Counted from the stretch's first letter, positions 42,133 to 51,271 are shown. The stretch: DNA of 64,000 nt from Verrucomicrobiota bacterium (GCA_023391285.1 JAEWBF010000033.1:1-64000); one strand, 5' to 3'. Notes: generated by a model not told the origin, from the letters alone. Numbers and translations: made by a program.

Positions 42133-44037
42133 TCAGGCGAAAGTGCGGAGGCGGCTGGACGAACCGGAAACCGTTGCGCGATCAACCGGCGCCGTGATCG
42201 CGGTCGTTGTAGAACTGGCGTTTGGCGTGCGTGACGCGGCGCGGGAACGCGCCCACTCCGAGGCGGCCGCGTGCTCCTGGCGCTGCTGGAAATTGCGTTG
42301 GTCCGCTGAGCCGAAATCCGAATGCGACGAACCGTTCGAATGCGACGACGTGGAAGCCGGTGCGTGGTTCGAAGTGAAAACGGGCTCCGCCAAACGCGAC
42401 GCGCGATCGCCCGCCTGCGCGGCGGCGACTTGATTCCATTCCTGAGCAAGCGCCGCGCGCAGCTCAGGCGAATCGGTGCGGAAGGTCGTGTGAACGTGCT
42501 CGCCGCGAAGCTCGACGCGCACGCCAAGATCCACCCCCGACACCGTGAACTTGAGCGTCACCGCCGGCTGGCGATCGGCGGCTTGTTGCTCCGTCGCGGC
42601 AACCGCCGCGTTCACCGCGCGACGGGTGGCTTGCGCGAGTTCGGCCGGTTCGGCGTGTTCCTCTCCGGGGCTGAATTCAAAGGACACAGGCGCCACCGCA
42701 TGCGACAAACGCTCCACAGCGTGGGGCGCAGGCAAAGAAGGTGACGCAGCGACGGACATGTGAGCCTCTGGGTTAGCAACGTTGGTGCCAACGGAAGACG
42801 AGTCATCCGCAAGTGTCGTAGGTTGAGCGGCTTGCGTAGTTTTTTCCGCGGATTTGTAGACGGTGAGCGGCGATTGGGATGCACGCGACGGAGCAGGGGC
42901 AAATTTTGCCTCGCGCACGCGAGAACCGATGATCGAAGCCGGCGACGTTCCCACGGCATTCGCGTTGGTTGCCGTCCCCACCTTTTCGATACGAGCAACC
43001 GATTCCTCGGCTGCCGTCCCTGCAGCGGACAAAGTAGGTGCTTTAGTCGTCTCGATCGTGGCTGGCGATGAACGCGATTCCGCCGCAGCCGGGTTCGTCG
43101 ACGCGAGAGCGTGGCGCTGATGATCGACCGCGGGAACGGGCGCGGACCCGTCCGCAATGCTCGCTTTCATTCGCATCGGCACGCGCGGCGCGTGGTCGGG
43201 AGAGCTTGGCGCGGGCGCTACGAGATTCTCCGAATCGCTCTGGAGAAAGGAATTCGAAGCGGATCGGATCTCGGGCGTCGCCTTGCCATGCGGTTCGACG
43301 GCACGAGCGGATTTCCCTTCGAAGCCGACGGCGTTCGGATTTGCAGCGGAGACGCGTGTGGCTTCGACCGGTGTCGCTTCGCGGTTGGACGCTGCATCGC
43401 GATGGGAGAGCGAAGCGGCAGTGTCGACGGAGCCCGCGTTGAACTTAGGAGCGTCCGCCTCACCGGGAGAACTCGGTGGCTGCGAAACGCGATTGTTGCC
43501 CGCTGCGTTTGCCGGCGCCCCACCCTTCGCGGCCTCAACGTCGGCGGCGATTCGACGCTGCTGACCAACGGTATGTCCGTGGGACGCGTTTGCCGTCACC
43601 GGCACGCTGAACGCCTCCTCGGCTTCCACGGCGTGCTCGGCTGATGCGTTCGATTCCAAATTGGATACCGCCCTGTCACGCGAACGATTGAGCTCCGGCT
43701 CGTTGGCAAGGACGGTGACGGGCGAAACCGGTTCAGCGGTTGAATCCGCCGCCGCTTCAGGCATCACGACCGGCGCGTCGTCTTCGGGTTGCTCTTGTTG
43801 TGGCCGCTCTTCCGCCAGCGTGAAATCGTTCGGATTTTCGAGAGCAGCAGGCGTGGGCGACGCAAGGATTGCATCGGATGGCTGCGGCGAGTTCGCCAAC
43901 GGCGGCGACTCCGCCTCGAGCAGCGCGCCGAAATCAACAGGCGCGCCGACTAGCGTTGATGTCGAGGCGCCGGCGGGAACGCCGCCGGTGTTGGCGACAG
44001 GTAAGTCGAGAGGAAGAAGGGACGTAGAGAGTTGCAT
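42133..44037 (-). CDS. fliK: Flagellar hook-length control protein FliK
   Basis: A 634-residue protein. The long N-terminal region (about 1-510) is Ala/Ser/Pro/Glu-rich and disordered, as expected for the secreted ruler. The conserved C-terminal Flg_hook domain includes AVTLKFTVSGVDLGVRVELRGEHVHTTFRTDSPELRAALAQEW near 515-560, followed by a low-complexity tail. The ATG at 44037 has AAGGAGG 12 bases upstream. The open frame continues into the MotE-like gene but is not coding there. It precedes flgD, consistent with hook assembly. Confidence 0.88.
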   Translation of the reverse strand: MQLSTSLLPLDLPVANTGGVPAGASTSTLVGAPVDFGALLEAESPPLANSPQPSDAILASPTPAALENPNDFTLAEERPQQEQPEDDAPVVMPEAAADSTAEPVSPVTVLANEPELNRSRDRAVSNLESNASAEHAVEAEEAFSVPVTANASHGHTVGQQRRIAADVEAAKGGAPANAAGNNRVSQPPSSPGEADAPKFNAGSVDTAASLSHRDAASNREATPVEATRVSAANPNAVGFEGKSARAVEPHGKATPEIRSASNSFLQSDSENLVAPAPSSPDHAPRVPMRMKASIADGSAPVPAVDHQRHALASTNPAAAESRSSPATIETTKAPTLSAAGTAAEESVARIEKVGTATNANAVGTSPASIIGSRVREAKFAPAPSRASQSPLTVYKSAEKTTQAAQPTTLADDSSSVGTNVANPEAHMSVAASPSLPAPHAVERLSHAVAPVSFEFSPGEEHAEPAELAQATRRAVNAAVAATEQQAADRQPAVTLKFTVSGVDLGVRVELRGEHVHTTFRTDSPELRAALAQEWNQVAAAQAGDRASRLAEPVFTSNHAPASTSSHSNGSSHSDFGSADQRNFQQRQEHAAASEWARSRAASRTPNASSTTTAITAPVDRATVSGSSSRLRTFA

Positions 44038-44099
44038 GCATGGGCTTGCCCTCCTTGGTGCGGAACCGCGCCATCCTTGGCACGGGGTGGTTGAAGTGA

Positions 44100-44717
44100 T
44101 CAGCTCGACTGCTTCGCGGATTTCATCAGCCGAAGTTTCTCGGAAAGGACCGCGGCGCGGCGGGCGAGCGGCGTGCCGTCGCTCCCGTTCGTGCGGCTCA
44201 TTTCCTCGAAGATCGGGCCGACGATGTCGGGCTTCATGAGAAAAAGAATTTTGACGGCGGTGACGTCGTCCAATTCGCGAAGAATCGCCACGGCGGCGCG
44301 GGGCGTCAGGTTGGCGTAACTTTGAGCGAGCGAGCGGATGTTCTTCGCCTCGTCGGCGCGGATCTCGATCACCTTCTCCGCGATTTCCTGACGCAGGCCT
44401 TCGATCTCGCGGCGCATCGCGGCGAGTTCCTGTTGTTCGGCGGCGATCCGGGCTTCGCGCTGTTCGAACAATTCCGCCTGCTTCCGGAGCCGCGCGCGCT
44501 CCTCCTTTAGTTCGTTGGAAAGATTTTCGATCTCGATCGTCCAGAAATCCCAGCCTTTTTCCTTCTTCGGAATCGCCGCCGCAGCTTCCGCGCGCAACGC
44601 CGCGATGCCCGCGACGATCGGTTCGGCGGCGCTCCAAAAAGTGAATACACCGACGGCGACGGACACGATGAGCCCGGCGGTTGAAGTGACGATCGGGTTG
44701 CGCAGGACGGCGGTCAT
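44100..44717 (-). CDS. MotE/MgtE-N-like flagellar protein
   Basis: A 205-residue protein with an N-terminal membrane helix (VTSTAGLIVSVAVGVFTFWSA), a long coiled coil (about 60-115: LSNELKEERARLRKQAELFEQREARIAAEQQELAAMRREIEGLRQEI) and a C-terminal MgtE-N/FliG-middle-like helical domain (SLAQSYANLTPRAAVAILRELDDVTAVKILFLMKPDIVGPIFEEM). This is the MotE architecture, which targets the stator or chaperones it at the motor. Its ATG overlaps the fliJ stop, and it lies between fliJ and fliK. Confidence 0.82.
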   Translation of the reverse strand: MTAVLRNPIVTSTAGLIVSVAVGVFTFWSAAEPIVAGIAALRAEAAAAIPKKEKGWDFWTIEIENLSNELKEERARLRKQAELFEQREARIAAEQQELAAMRREIEGLRQEIAEKVIEIRADEAKNIRSLAQSYANLTPRAAVAILRELDDVTAVKILFLMKPDIVGPIFEEMSRTNGSDGTPLARRAAVLSEKLRLMKSAKQSS

Positions 44718-45169
44718 GGCGAAGCGAAAAAGGGCTTGAGACGCCGGCGTCCGGCGAAGTCGTCGAACTCGGCCTGCTCTTCGCGATCGAGCTCCCGACG
44801 ATGCGTCGCCCGAGCTTTGCCTTCGAGGCGGTGCACGACCTCGAGTTTGCGGTGAGCCTCCACGTAGTCGGTGCGCCGCTGCTGCATCTGCTCCCGCGCG
44901 GCGATCATCTGACGCTCGACCTCGGCCTCACTGGCGCACTCGCGGCGATAGTCGGAGAGCAGCAGGGCCGCCTGGCCGGCGCTGAACTTTTTCTCCCGAC
45001 CGGAAAACAATTCCGCTTCGAGCGCCCGCATGCGCACGCGGGTGCGGGCGAGTTCCTCTTCGGACTGGACGTAACGGTGAACCGCGGAAGCGAACGCTTC
45101 GCGAGCTCGGGTTTCCTGGTGGGCACGCAGAACGGCCACCGGACGGAGGGGGAATCGGAAGCGCTTCAT
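44714..45169 (-). CDS. fliJ: Flagellar export chaperone FliJ
   Basis: A 151-residue, almost entirely coiled-coil protein starting FRFPLRPVAVLRAHQE, the typical FliJ opening. It continues in heptads to the C-terminus. It is the central stalk of the FliH-FliI ATPase. ATGA overlaps at both ends (with fliI and with the MotE-like gene) mark tight coupling. Confidence 0.92.
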   Translation of the reverse strand: MKRFRFPLRPVAVLRAHQETRAREAFASAVHRYVQSEEELARTRVRMRALEAELFSGREKKFSAGQAALLLSDYRRECASEAEVERQMIAAREQMQQRRTDYVEAHRKLEVVHRLEGKARATHRRELDREEQAEFDDFAGRRRLKPFFASP

Positions 45170-46485
45170 GCGAGGATTTGTTTGAGGTTGAGAAAGCTCT
45201 GCGCTCTCGGGGTGTGTTCATGCACCGATTGGCGCAGGAAATTGCGCAGCGGTTCGTGGAGCGCGATGGCTCGATCCAGCGCGGGATTCCCGCCTTTCTG
45301 ATAGGCTCCGATCGAAACCAGGTCCTCGTTTTTCCGATACAGCGCGAGTTGTTCGCGGGCCTTCCCAGCGAGCGCGACTTCGTCGGATGTGCAGACGTCG
45401 CGCGTCAAGCGGCTCACACTCTCCAGCACGTCGATCGCGGGGTAATGATTGAAATGCGCGAGGTGCCGCGACAGCACGATATGGCCGTCCAGAATACCGC
45501 GCACGGCGTCAGCCACCGGCTCGTTCATGTCGTCACCCTCAACGAGCACTGTATAGAGCGCGGTGATGGCCCCCTGCTCCCCCGCCCCGGCCCGCTCGAG
45601 CAATCGCGGCAGCATCGCAAACACCGACGGCGTATAGCCGCGCGTCGCGGGCGGTTCGCCGATCGCCAGACCGATCTCGCGTTGCGCCATCGCAAAGCGC
45701 GTCACCGAGTCCATCATCAGGAGCACATTTTTTCCGGCGTCGCGCCACGCTTCCGCAATGGCCGTGGCGGTAAACGCAGCGCGCAGACGCAGCGGCGCGG
45801 GAGTGTCGGAAGTCGCCACCACCACGATCGCCCGCTTCATGCCGTCAGGGCCGAGATCCTTCTCGATGAATTCGCGCACTTCGCGACCGCGTTCGCCGAC
45901 GAGTGCGACGACCACCACGTCGGCCTCCGAACCGCGGGCAATCATGCCCATGAGCGTCGACTTGCCCACGCCGGAGCCCGCAAAAAGTCCGAGACGTTGC
46001 CCACGACCGAAGGGCGTGAACGCATCCAGTGCCCGCACGCCCGTCTGAAATACATTCTTGATGCGCTGCCGCCGCAGTGGATGCGGCGGGGTTGTATTCT
46101 GGCCGACCGTGCGATCGACGGGCATAAGGCCGAGCCCATCAAAAGGCCGTCCGAGCGCGTCGACCACGCGGCCCAGCATTTCAGGTCCAGGACGCGGCAA
46201 CGCGGGACGATCGCACGCCGCCACCTCACATCCGACGTGCAGACCGGCCGTGTCCCCAAGTGGCATCAGCAGCACCCGATGCTCGCGGAAGCCGACGACT
46301 TCGGCACGGACGCTGAAATCGAAACGCGTCGAGCGAACCACACACAACTCACCGAGCCCGACGTTCGGGCCTTCGGATTCGATCACGAGCCCCGCGACGC
46401 CCGTGACCGTGCCCACGCGCTGCACCGACGGCAGATGACGTATCTGCGTGCGGAGCGTTTCGACGAGTGGCGCGACGGCGGACAT
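45166..46485 (-). CDS. fliI: Flagellum-specific export ATPase FliI
   Basis: A 439-residue hexameric ATPase of the F1-beta type. An N-terminal barrel is followed by Walker A GSGVGKS at 170-176, the family marker LVGERGREVREF, Walker B VLLMMDSVTRFAMAQREIGLAIGEPPATRGYTPSVFAMLPRLLERAG and the C-terminal helical domain. It unfolds and energises export substrates. The gene begins 12 bases after the small Cys-rich gene. Length and motifs are typical. Confidence 0.96.
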   Translation of the reverse strand: MSAVAPLVETLRTQIRHLPSVQRVGTVTGVAGLVIESEGPNVGLGELCVVRSTRFDFSVRAEVVGFREHRVLLMPLGDTAGLHVGCEVAACDRPALPRPGPEMLGRVVDALGRPFDGLGLMPVDRTVGQNTTPPHPLRRQRIKNVFQTGVRALDAFTPFGRGQRLGLFAGSGVGKSTLMGMIARGSEADVVVVALVGERGREVREFIEKDLGPDGMKRAIVVVATSDTPAPLRLRAAFTATAIAEAWRDAGKNVLLMMDSVTRFAMAQREIGLAIGEPPATRGYTPSVFAMLPRLLERAGAGEQGAITALYTVLVEGDDMNEPVADAVRGILDGHIVLSRHLAHFNHYPAIDVLESVSRLTRDVCTSDEVALAGKAREQLALYRKNEDLVSIGAYQKGGNPALDRAIALHEPLRNFLRQSVHEHTPRAQSFLNLKQILA

Positions 46486-46497
46486 CGTTAGTTCACC

Positions 46498-46800
46498 TCA
46501 AGCCGCATCCGGCGGCAGACCATCATCCCCACAATCGCACGCGTTACCGAATGAGCATGCCGGGCACTCGTTTCCATTCCGCGGCGCCATCCGATCCGTG
46601 AGATATGGCGTCAGCCCTGCGGGTTTGTAATACAACAGGTCACACTCCGCTTCGCCCGCTCGGCGAGGGAAAGCCGGCGCTGAAAGCGCGTTGGCCCAGC
46701 GCATCAGCGCCGCAGAAAGCAAAGCACGGTCGGCCTCGTCTTTGTGATACAAGGGATGGCTGACCAGCTTGGTATCGCTCGGCGGGAGAAGAGAGATCAT
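46498..46800 (-). CDS. Cys-rich small protein encoded between fliH and fliI (orf100)
   Basis: A 100-residue protein whose ATG overlaps the fliH stop (ATGA) and whose stop lies 12 bases before the fliI ATG. It is thus locked in the operon. The sequence has ALLSAALMRWANAL near 27-40 and a C-terminal cluster CPACSFGNACDC (79-90, C-x2-C-x5-C-x-C) plus Cys53, suggesting metal binding. It resembles no flagellar protein known to me. No signal peptide or membrane helix is seen, so it is probably cytoplasmic. It could be an accessory of the FliH-FliI complex or an unrelated passenger. Confidence 0.72.
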   Translation of the reverse strand: MISLLPPSDTKLVSHPLYHKDEADRALLSAALMRWANALSAPAFPRRAGEAECDLLYYKPAGLTPYLTDRMAPRNGNECPACSFGNACDCGDDGLPPDAA

Positions 46801-47378
46801 GCGGGGGTGAGGCTATGCGACAGCGCCGCGAGTTTGGTGGCCTGGCGGGCGTCCGTGAGGCCGAAGCGGCTGCGAACCTGGCAGTCGCCGGGACCGAGCG
46901 TGTTTTCAATTTGGATACGGAGGCCGGGATAACGCCCCTTCCATTCGGGATTCAGCTGCTCGAGAAACGCGGCATCGCGGGGGCCGACGACGAGCTCGAG
47001 GTTTTCCCGCTCCGGGAACAGCTCCGCGAGCGCTTCCTCACAGAGACGCGACACAATTTCGGGTGGCGGTTCGTAGCCGGCCAGAAGCCGGCGGGCGATT
47101 TCCAAGGCGAGCTCGGGCAGCGCATCGCGCAGTTGCGCGAGCAAGGCACCTTCGACTCCGGAAAGTTTCTTCAACACGCCATCGCGCAGCTGTTCGACGT
47201 CGGCGCGAAACTCCACCATTTGCTGATCGGCGGCGCCGCGCGCGTCGTCGATGCCGCGTTGATACGCGTCCTGCGTGGCCTTCGCAACCTGCGCCTCCGT
47301 GTAGGTGCGACCGAGCTGTCCCGGCGCGGAGATGCCGATCAGCGGTCGGTCGAAAGCGATCAGTTTTGCGAAAGCCAT
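46797..47378 (-). CDS. fliH: Flagellar assembly protein FliH
   Basis: A 193-residue protein with an N-terminal docking segment (MAFAKLIAFDRPLIG), a coiled-coil arm (QVAKATQDAYQRGIDDARGAADQQMVEFRADVEQLRDGVLKKL) and a C-terminal lobe (LPELALEIARRLLAGYEPPPEIVSRLCEEALAELFPERENLELVVGPRDAAFLEQL), as in FliH/HrpE. It regulates FliI and docks it to the C-ring. The start at 47378 is 34 bases downstream of the fliG stop; an upstream in-frame ATG at 47438 would overlap fliG. Confidence 0.92.
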   Translation of the reverse strand: MAFAKLIAFDRPLIGISAPGQLGRTYTEAQVAKATQDAYQRGIDDARGAADQQMVEFRADVEQLRDGVLKKLSGVEGALLAQLRDALPELALEIARRLLAGYEPPPEIVSRLCEEALAELFPERENLELVVGPRDAAFLEQLNPEWKGRYPGLRIQIENTLGPGDCQVRSRFGLTDARQATKLAALSHSLTPA

Positions 47379-47412
47379 TTTGGGAATCGACGGTGCGGCA
47401 GGAAGGGTTTCG

Positions 47413-48432
47413 TCAGGCGACGAGGCTCTGGTTCGCATCCGCCTCGAGCGTAATCTGGCCTTCCTCTTCGAGTCGGCGAACAACCTGGATGATCGAGTCC
47501 TGGGCGGCTTCGACGTCCTTGAGGCGGACCGGGCCGAGCATTTCGATTTCTTCGCGAAGGCTTTCGGCGGCGCGTTTCGAGATCGCGGCGTAGAACTTTT
47601 CGCGGAGCGACTCGCTGGCCGATTTCATCGAGATCGCGAGGCTCGACGAATCGACTTCGCGCAGCACGCGCTGCAGATCGCCCGGCTGCAAACGGCCGAG
47701 ATCTTCGAAGCTGAAGAGCTTCTTGCGAATAGCCGCGCCGAGCTGGGCGTTCCGCTCCTCGAGCCGCGCCAGGAGGTTCTTGCTCATATCCTTCTCGAGC
47801 TGGTTGAGCAGGTCGGCAACGGCACGGACGCCGCCGCTGCGGTGGAAGGCAGGGCGGACCTTGCTGTCGAAATGTTTGCCGAGGCTGCGCGCGATTTTCC
47901 CGACCAGTTCGAGCGAGGTGGACTCGATCGTGCCGAGCCGCTCGATCACTTCTTCGCGCAGATCGGGACCAAGCAGGCCGAAGACCTCTGCGGCCTTCGC
48001 GCCGTCGAGATACGACAACACGAACGAGATCGTCTGCGGTTGCTCGTGCTTGATGAGATTGAAGATCTGCCGGCCCTCCATCTCGGAGATTTCCTTGATG
48101 ACCTCGACCGACGTGCCCACCGGACCGACGCGACCGATGATCGCCGACGCCTTGTAGTCGCCCTTGGCGATCTCGAGCGTGCGCTGTGCGTAGGCGATGC
48201 CGCCCAGCGCGGAGTTGGCGCTTTGCGCCACGACACCGGCGAACTCCTCGATCGCCTGCTTCTGCACCGATTCGGAAACGATGCTGATGTTGGACATCTC
48301 ACGGCAGAGCAGCTCGACCTCCGTCTCGTCGAATTGCTTCAGCACGCTCGCCGCCGCCTCGGGGCCGATCACCACGAGAAACGTCGCGAGCTTCTGCTGG
48401 CGCGTCAGCTTGGGGAAATCGATTTCGGTCAT
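47413..48432 (-). CDS. fliG: Flagellar motor switch protein FliG
   Basis: A 339-residue protein with the three FliG domains. The N-terminal domain binds FliF (LTRQQKLATFLVVIGPEAAASVLKQFDETEVELLCREMSN). The middle domain contains EHPQT-like EQPQTISFVLSYLD and binds FliM. The C-terminal charged torque helix is SMKSASESLREKFYAAISKRAAESLREEIEMLGPVRLKDVEAAQ. The gap to fliF is 18 bases. Confidence 0.96.
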   Translation of the reverse strand: MTEIDFPKLTRQQKLATFLVVIGPEAAASVLKQFDETEVELLCREMSNISIVSESVQKQAIEEFAGVVAQSANSALGGIAYAQRTLEIAKGDYKASAIIGRVGPVGTSVEVIKEISEMEGRQIFNLIKHEQPQTISFVLSYLDGAKAAEVFGLLGPDLREEVIERLGTIESTSLELVGKIARSLGKHFDSKVRPAFHRSGGVRAVADLLNQLEKDMSKNLLARLEERNAQLGAAIRKKLFSFEDLGRLQPGDLQRVLREVDSSSLAISMKSASESLREKFYAAISKRAAESLREEIEMLGPVRLKDVEAAQDSIIQVVRRLEEEGQITLEADANQSLVA

Positions 48433-48450
48433 GGGACTTCGGATACGCGC

Positions 48451-50052
48451 TTAGTTCTTGCTCGCGCCGGCGGAGACCCAGTCGCGGAGAGCGACGCCGA
48501 TGTTGGCCGGTTTTTGGCGGATCAGTTCATTCAGCAGATCCGGAGTGACCGTGCTCGACGGCAAGGCTCGCGCCGCCGCGTCGGGCGTCATCGAAAGCAC
48601 CTCGACCGGCACCGGCTCCGGTTTCTGGCGGGCCAGCATGCGCAGGAAGATCATCAGGACAATCGCGGCGCCCGCGACGGCCGCCCAGCGGCTCGCCGCT
48701 TCCACCCAGCCTTGCCAGCGGCTTTCGTTTTCGATCGCGGCGATTTGCTCGGGAATGCGATCGACCGATTGGAACGGCATTTCCTGAAGCGAAACGTAGG
48801 CGTCGAGCGGCCGGCCGGCGGGAATCTTGAGACCGAGCGCATTGACCACGATTTGGCGCAGCGCATCGAGCTCCTGCGGCGTGCGCCGCGGCGCTTCGAC
48901 GGGCGTCGGCGTGCCATCGGCCGCAACCACCGGCGCGGGCGCAGGTGGAGGAGCGATGAACACCGCCGCCGTGAGGTTCTTAACTGCGCCCGGATTACGC
49001 GTGGTGTTGAGTGTCGTGCGGTTGATTTCGTAGGTGGTCGTGCGGTTTTTGCGCGTTTGCTCGCTGTTCGACATCGGACGCGACGTATCCGTGCCAGGCT
49101 GACGTTCGGGGACATTTGCACTCACCCCCACGACGCCGCCCGACGAGCGGGACTCCGCGCTCGAGGACGAATCTTCGACGACCGTCTGCGAACGCACGAC
49201 CTGGCCTTCAGGATCGAAACGCTCTTCCGAGAGCGTGGTCGCTTCGGTTTCGATTTCAGCGGAAACGCGCACGACCGCGTTGCCCGGGCCGATCACGGCG
49301 GCGAGCATCGACTCCACCTTCTTGGCGAAATAATCTTCGACCTGCTGGCGATAGCGCATCTGCGACGAGGCGGTGCCGAGCGTCGGATCCTGCTTGAGAT
49401 CTTCGGAGAGAACGCGGCCACGATTGTCGACGACGGCGACTTGGTCGGGGGCGAGACCTTGGACGGCGTTGGCAACGAGATGACGGATCGAGTTGACCTG
49501 ATCGAGATCGAGCCGCCCGCCGCCAACGTCGATGAACACCGAAGCGGTGGACTTCACGCCCTGGTCGGTGAGGAGCAGGCGGTTTTCCGGTTGAACGATC
49601 ATTACCCGCGCGGCGCGGACGCCTTGGAGCTGCATGATCGTGCGCGCGAGTTCACCCTGGATCGCGCGAAGATAATTGGTGCGTTGAACGAAATCGGAGA
49701 GACCGAACTGGCCCTTGTCGAAGATCTCGAAACCCACGCCGTCGCCGCTCGGCAGGCCTTTCGAAGCGAGGTCCATGCGGAGCTTGTAGACTTGGTCGGA
49801 CGGCACCTGCACGGCGGTGCCGCCGGCGGTTACGACGTGTGGGATATTTTGCGTCTGAAGTTGTCCGATGATCGCAGCGGCGTCCTTCTCGCTCAGTCGC
49901 GCATACAGCAGCTGGTAATCGGGACGTTGCGACCAGATCGCGACGCCGATCAGACCACCGACAACGGCCAGCGCGGCGACGACCAGCGAGACGCGCTGGT
50001 TGAGGCCAAGTTGTTTCCAGAGATCGAGCAGGGACTGCGTGAAGTTTTTCAT
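48451..50052 (-). CDS. fliF: Flagellar MS-ring protein FliF
   Basis: A 533-residue protein with a first membrane helix near 20-45 (RVSLVVAALAVVGGLIGVAIW), the YscJ/FliF ring-building motifs (VTAGGTAVQVPSDQVYKLRMDLASKGLPSGDG, VRAARVMIVQPENRLL), a periplasmic collar of about 200 residues, and a second helix near 450 (WAAVAGAAIVLMIFLRML). The short C-terminal tail TPDLLNELIRQKPANIGVALRDWV binds FliG. It is slightly shorter than the E. coli protein (552 aa). Confidence 0.96.
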   Translation of the reverse strand: MKNFTQSLLDLWKQLGLNQRVSLVVAALAVVGGLIGVAIWSQRPDYQLLYARLSEKDAAAIIGQLQTQNIPHVVTAGGTAVQVPSDQVYKLRMDLASKGLPSGDGVGFEIFDKGQFGLSDFVQRTNYLRAIQGELARTIMQLQGVRAARVMIVQPENRLLLTDQGVKSTASVFIDVGGGRLDLDQVNSIRHLVANAVQGLAPDQVAVVDNRGRVLSEDLKQDPTLGTASSQMRYRQQVEDYFAKKVESMLAAVIGPGNAVVRVSAEIETEATTLSEERFDPEGQVVRSQTVVEDSSSSAESRSSGGVVGVSANVPERQPGTDTSRPMSNSEQTRKNRTTTYEINRTTLNTTRNPGAVKNLTAAVFIAPPPAPAPVVAADGTPTPVEAPRRTPQELDALRQIVVNALGLKIPAGRPLDAYVSLQEMPFQSVDRIPEQIAAIENESRWQGWVEAASRWAAVAGAAIVLMIFLRMLARQKPEPVPVEVLSMTPDAAARALPSSTVTPDLLNELIRQKPANIGVALRDWVSAGASKN

Positions 50053-50092
50053 CTAGCGGACGTAGAGAGTGGTAAAATCGGTTGCGGTGAAC

Positions 50093-50425
50093 TCACACCT
50101 GCATGCGCATCAGCTCCTGATAGGATTCAACGAGCTTGTTGCGCACTTCGACCATGAGGGAAAACGCGACCGAGGCCTCCTGCATCGCGATCACGCTTTG
50201 ATGCAGCTGATCCGACTCGCCGAGGAGGACCTTGCGGGTGAGTTCCTGCGCGTTGGCCTGCTTCTCGGTTACGGTCGACACGATGCCGTCGAGCATCTGG
50301 TCGAAACCCTGCGTCGGCGTGCTGGTGAGCGGACCTGACGGCGTGAGCGGCGTCTGCGGGAGCGGAGCGTCGATGCGCGTCAGCGCGCCGGATGCGAGAG
50401 GAGAGACGAGGCTGACGGGTGACAT
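50093..50425 (-). CDS. fliE: Flagellar hook-basal body protein FliE
   Basis: A 110-residue protein with the FliE C-terminal signature LLGESDQLHQSVIAMQEASVAFSLMVEVRNKLVESYQELMRMQV. The N-terminal half is Pro/Thr-rich. It joins the MS ring to the rod. It is the gene between flgC and fliF, as usual. Confidence 0.95.
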   Translation of the reverse strand: MSPVSLVSPLASGALTRIDAPLPQTPLTPSGPLTSTPTQGFDQMLDGIVSTVTEKQANAQELTRKVLLGESDQLHQSVIAMQEASVAFSLMVEVRNKLVESYQELMRMQV

Positions 50426-50459
50426 GGCAGGCGGATGAAGCGGAAGGCGCGCGGTGCGT

Positions 50460-50879
50460 TTACTTCATCATTCCGATGGTGCGCAGCGCCATCTGGCGGG
50501 AGTTTTTCGCCACCGCGAGGTTGGCCTCGTAAGCGCGCGATGCGGTGATGAGGTCGACCATCTCGTAGGAGAGATTGACGTTGGGCATCGTCACGAGTCC
50601 GTCCGCTCCCGCGTCGGGATGCTGCGGGTTGTAAACCTGCTGGCCCGGGGTGCGGTCGGTCGCTATCTGCGCAATCTTCACACTTTGCAACGAAGCGCCG
50701 GCGGCGGCCGTGCGACGGACGAGTTCCGTTTCGAAGGTAACGATCTGACGCTGATAAGGTCCGCCGCCCGGCGTGCGCGTGGTTTGAGCGTTGGCGATGT
50801 TTTGGGCGACGATGTCGAGACGGCTCTTCTGCGCGTTCAGCGCGCCGCCGATGATGTCGATGCCGGAGATGATGTTCAT
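50460..50879 (-). CDS. flgC: Flagellar proximal rod protein FlgC
   Basis: A 139-residue protein with the rod signature DIIGGALNAQKSRLDIVAQNIANAQTTRTPGGGPYQRQIVTFE and a C-terminal helix NVNLSYEMVDLITASRAYEANLAVAKNSRQMALRTIGMMK. Length is typical. It is 5 bases downstream of flgB. Confidence 0.96.
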   Translation of the reverse strand: MNIISGIDIIGGALNAQKSRLDIVAQNIANAQTTRTPGGGPYQRQIVTFETELVRRTAAAGASLQSVKIAQIATDRTPGQQVYNPQHPDAGADGLVTMPNVNLSYEMVDLITASRAYEANLAVAKNSRQMALRTIGMMK

Positions 50880-50884
50880 GGGGA

Positions 50885-51271
50885 TTACAACGTCTTGCCG
50901 GTGATCGCGACCTTCAGCTGCTTGAGATTGCCGGAGACGACCTCGGTCAGGAACTCGTGCTGCACGGCGTTGTGATTCATCGCGAGAAGCTCGCGCTCGA
51001 TTTCGACCGTGTTGCCGTCAGGGCGCAGGCTGCGCGCGGTGAGGTCGGCGGTGAGCTGGGGCCGAATGCGGTCGGCGTTGGCGGCAAAATCTCCCGACGC
51101 GATCTGCGCCTTCAATTGCGTGGCGAAATCCGTCGCCACATCGAGCCGCTGATAGCCCGGCGTTTCGGCGTTCGCGATATTCGAGGCAATAGCCTCTTCG
51201 CGCAGGACCGTTGCATCGAGCAGCTTCCGAGCGAGCTGGTAGTTATCGGAATTGAAGATCGGCGCGATCAT
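50885..51271 (-). CDS. flgB: Flagellar proximal rod protein FlgB
   Basis: A 128-residue rod protein starting MIAPIFNSDNYQLARKLLDATVLREEAIASNIANAETPGYQRLDV, the classic FlgB opening, and ending LLAMNHNAVQHEFLTEVVSGNLKQLKVAI. It is the first gene of the 20-gene flagellar operon. The open frame extends far upstream across the cheR start but is non-coding there; the ATG at 51271 is the family start. Confidence 0.95.
   Translation of the reverse strand: MIAPIFNSDNYQLARKLLDATVLREEAIASNIANAETPGYQRLDVATDFATQLKAQIASGDFAANADRIRPQLTADLTARSLRPDGNTVEIERELLAMNHNAVQHEFLTEVVSGNLKQLKVAITGKTL

Noticed and set aside
44038..44637. N-terminal extension of the fliK frame through the MotE-like gene
   Set aside because: Arg-rich shadow; the true start is at 44037 after an AAGGAGG site.
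45178..46491. 437-residue open frame antisense to fliI
   Set aside because: Arg/His-rich shadow of the Walker-motif ATPase gene.
47305..50157. 950-residue open frame antisense to fliG and fliF
   Set aside because: Shadow frame; fliG and fliF are unmistakable on the minus strand.
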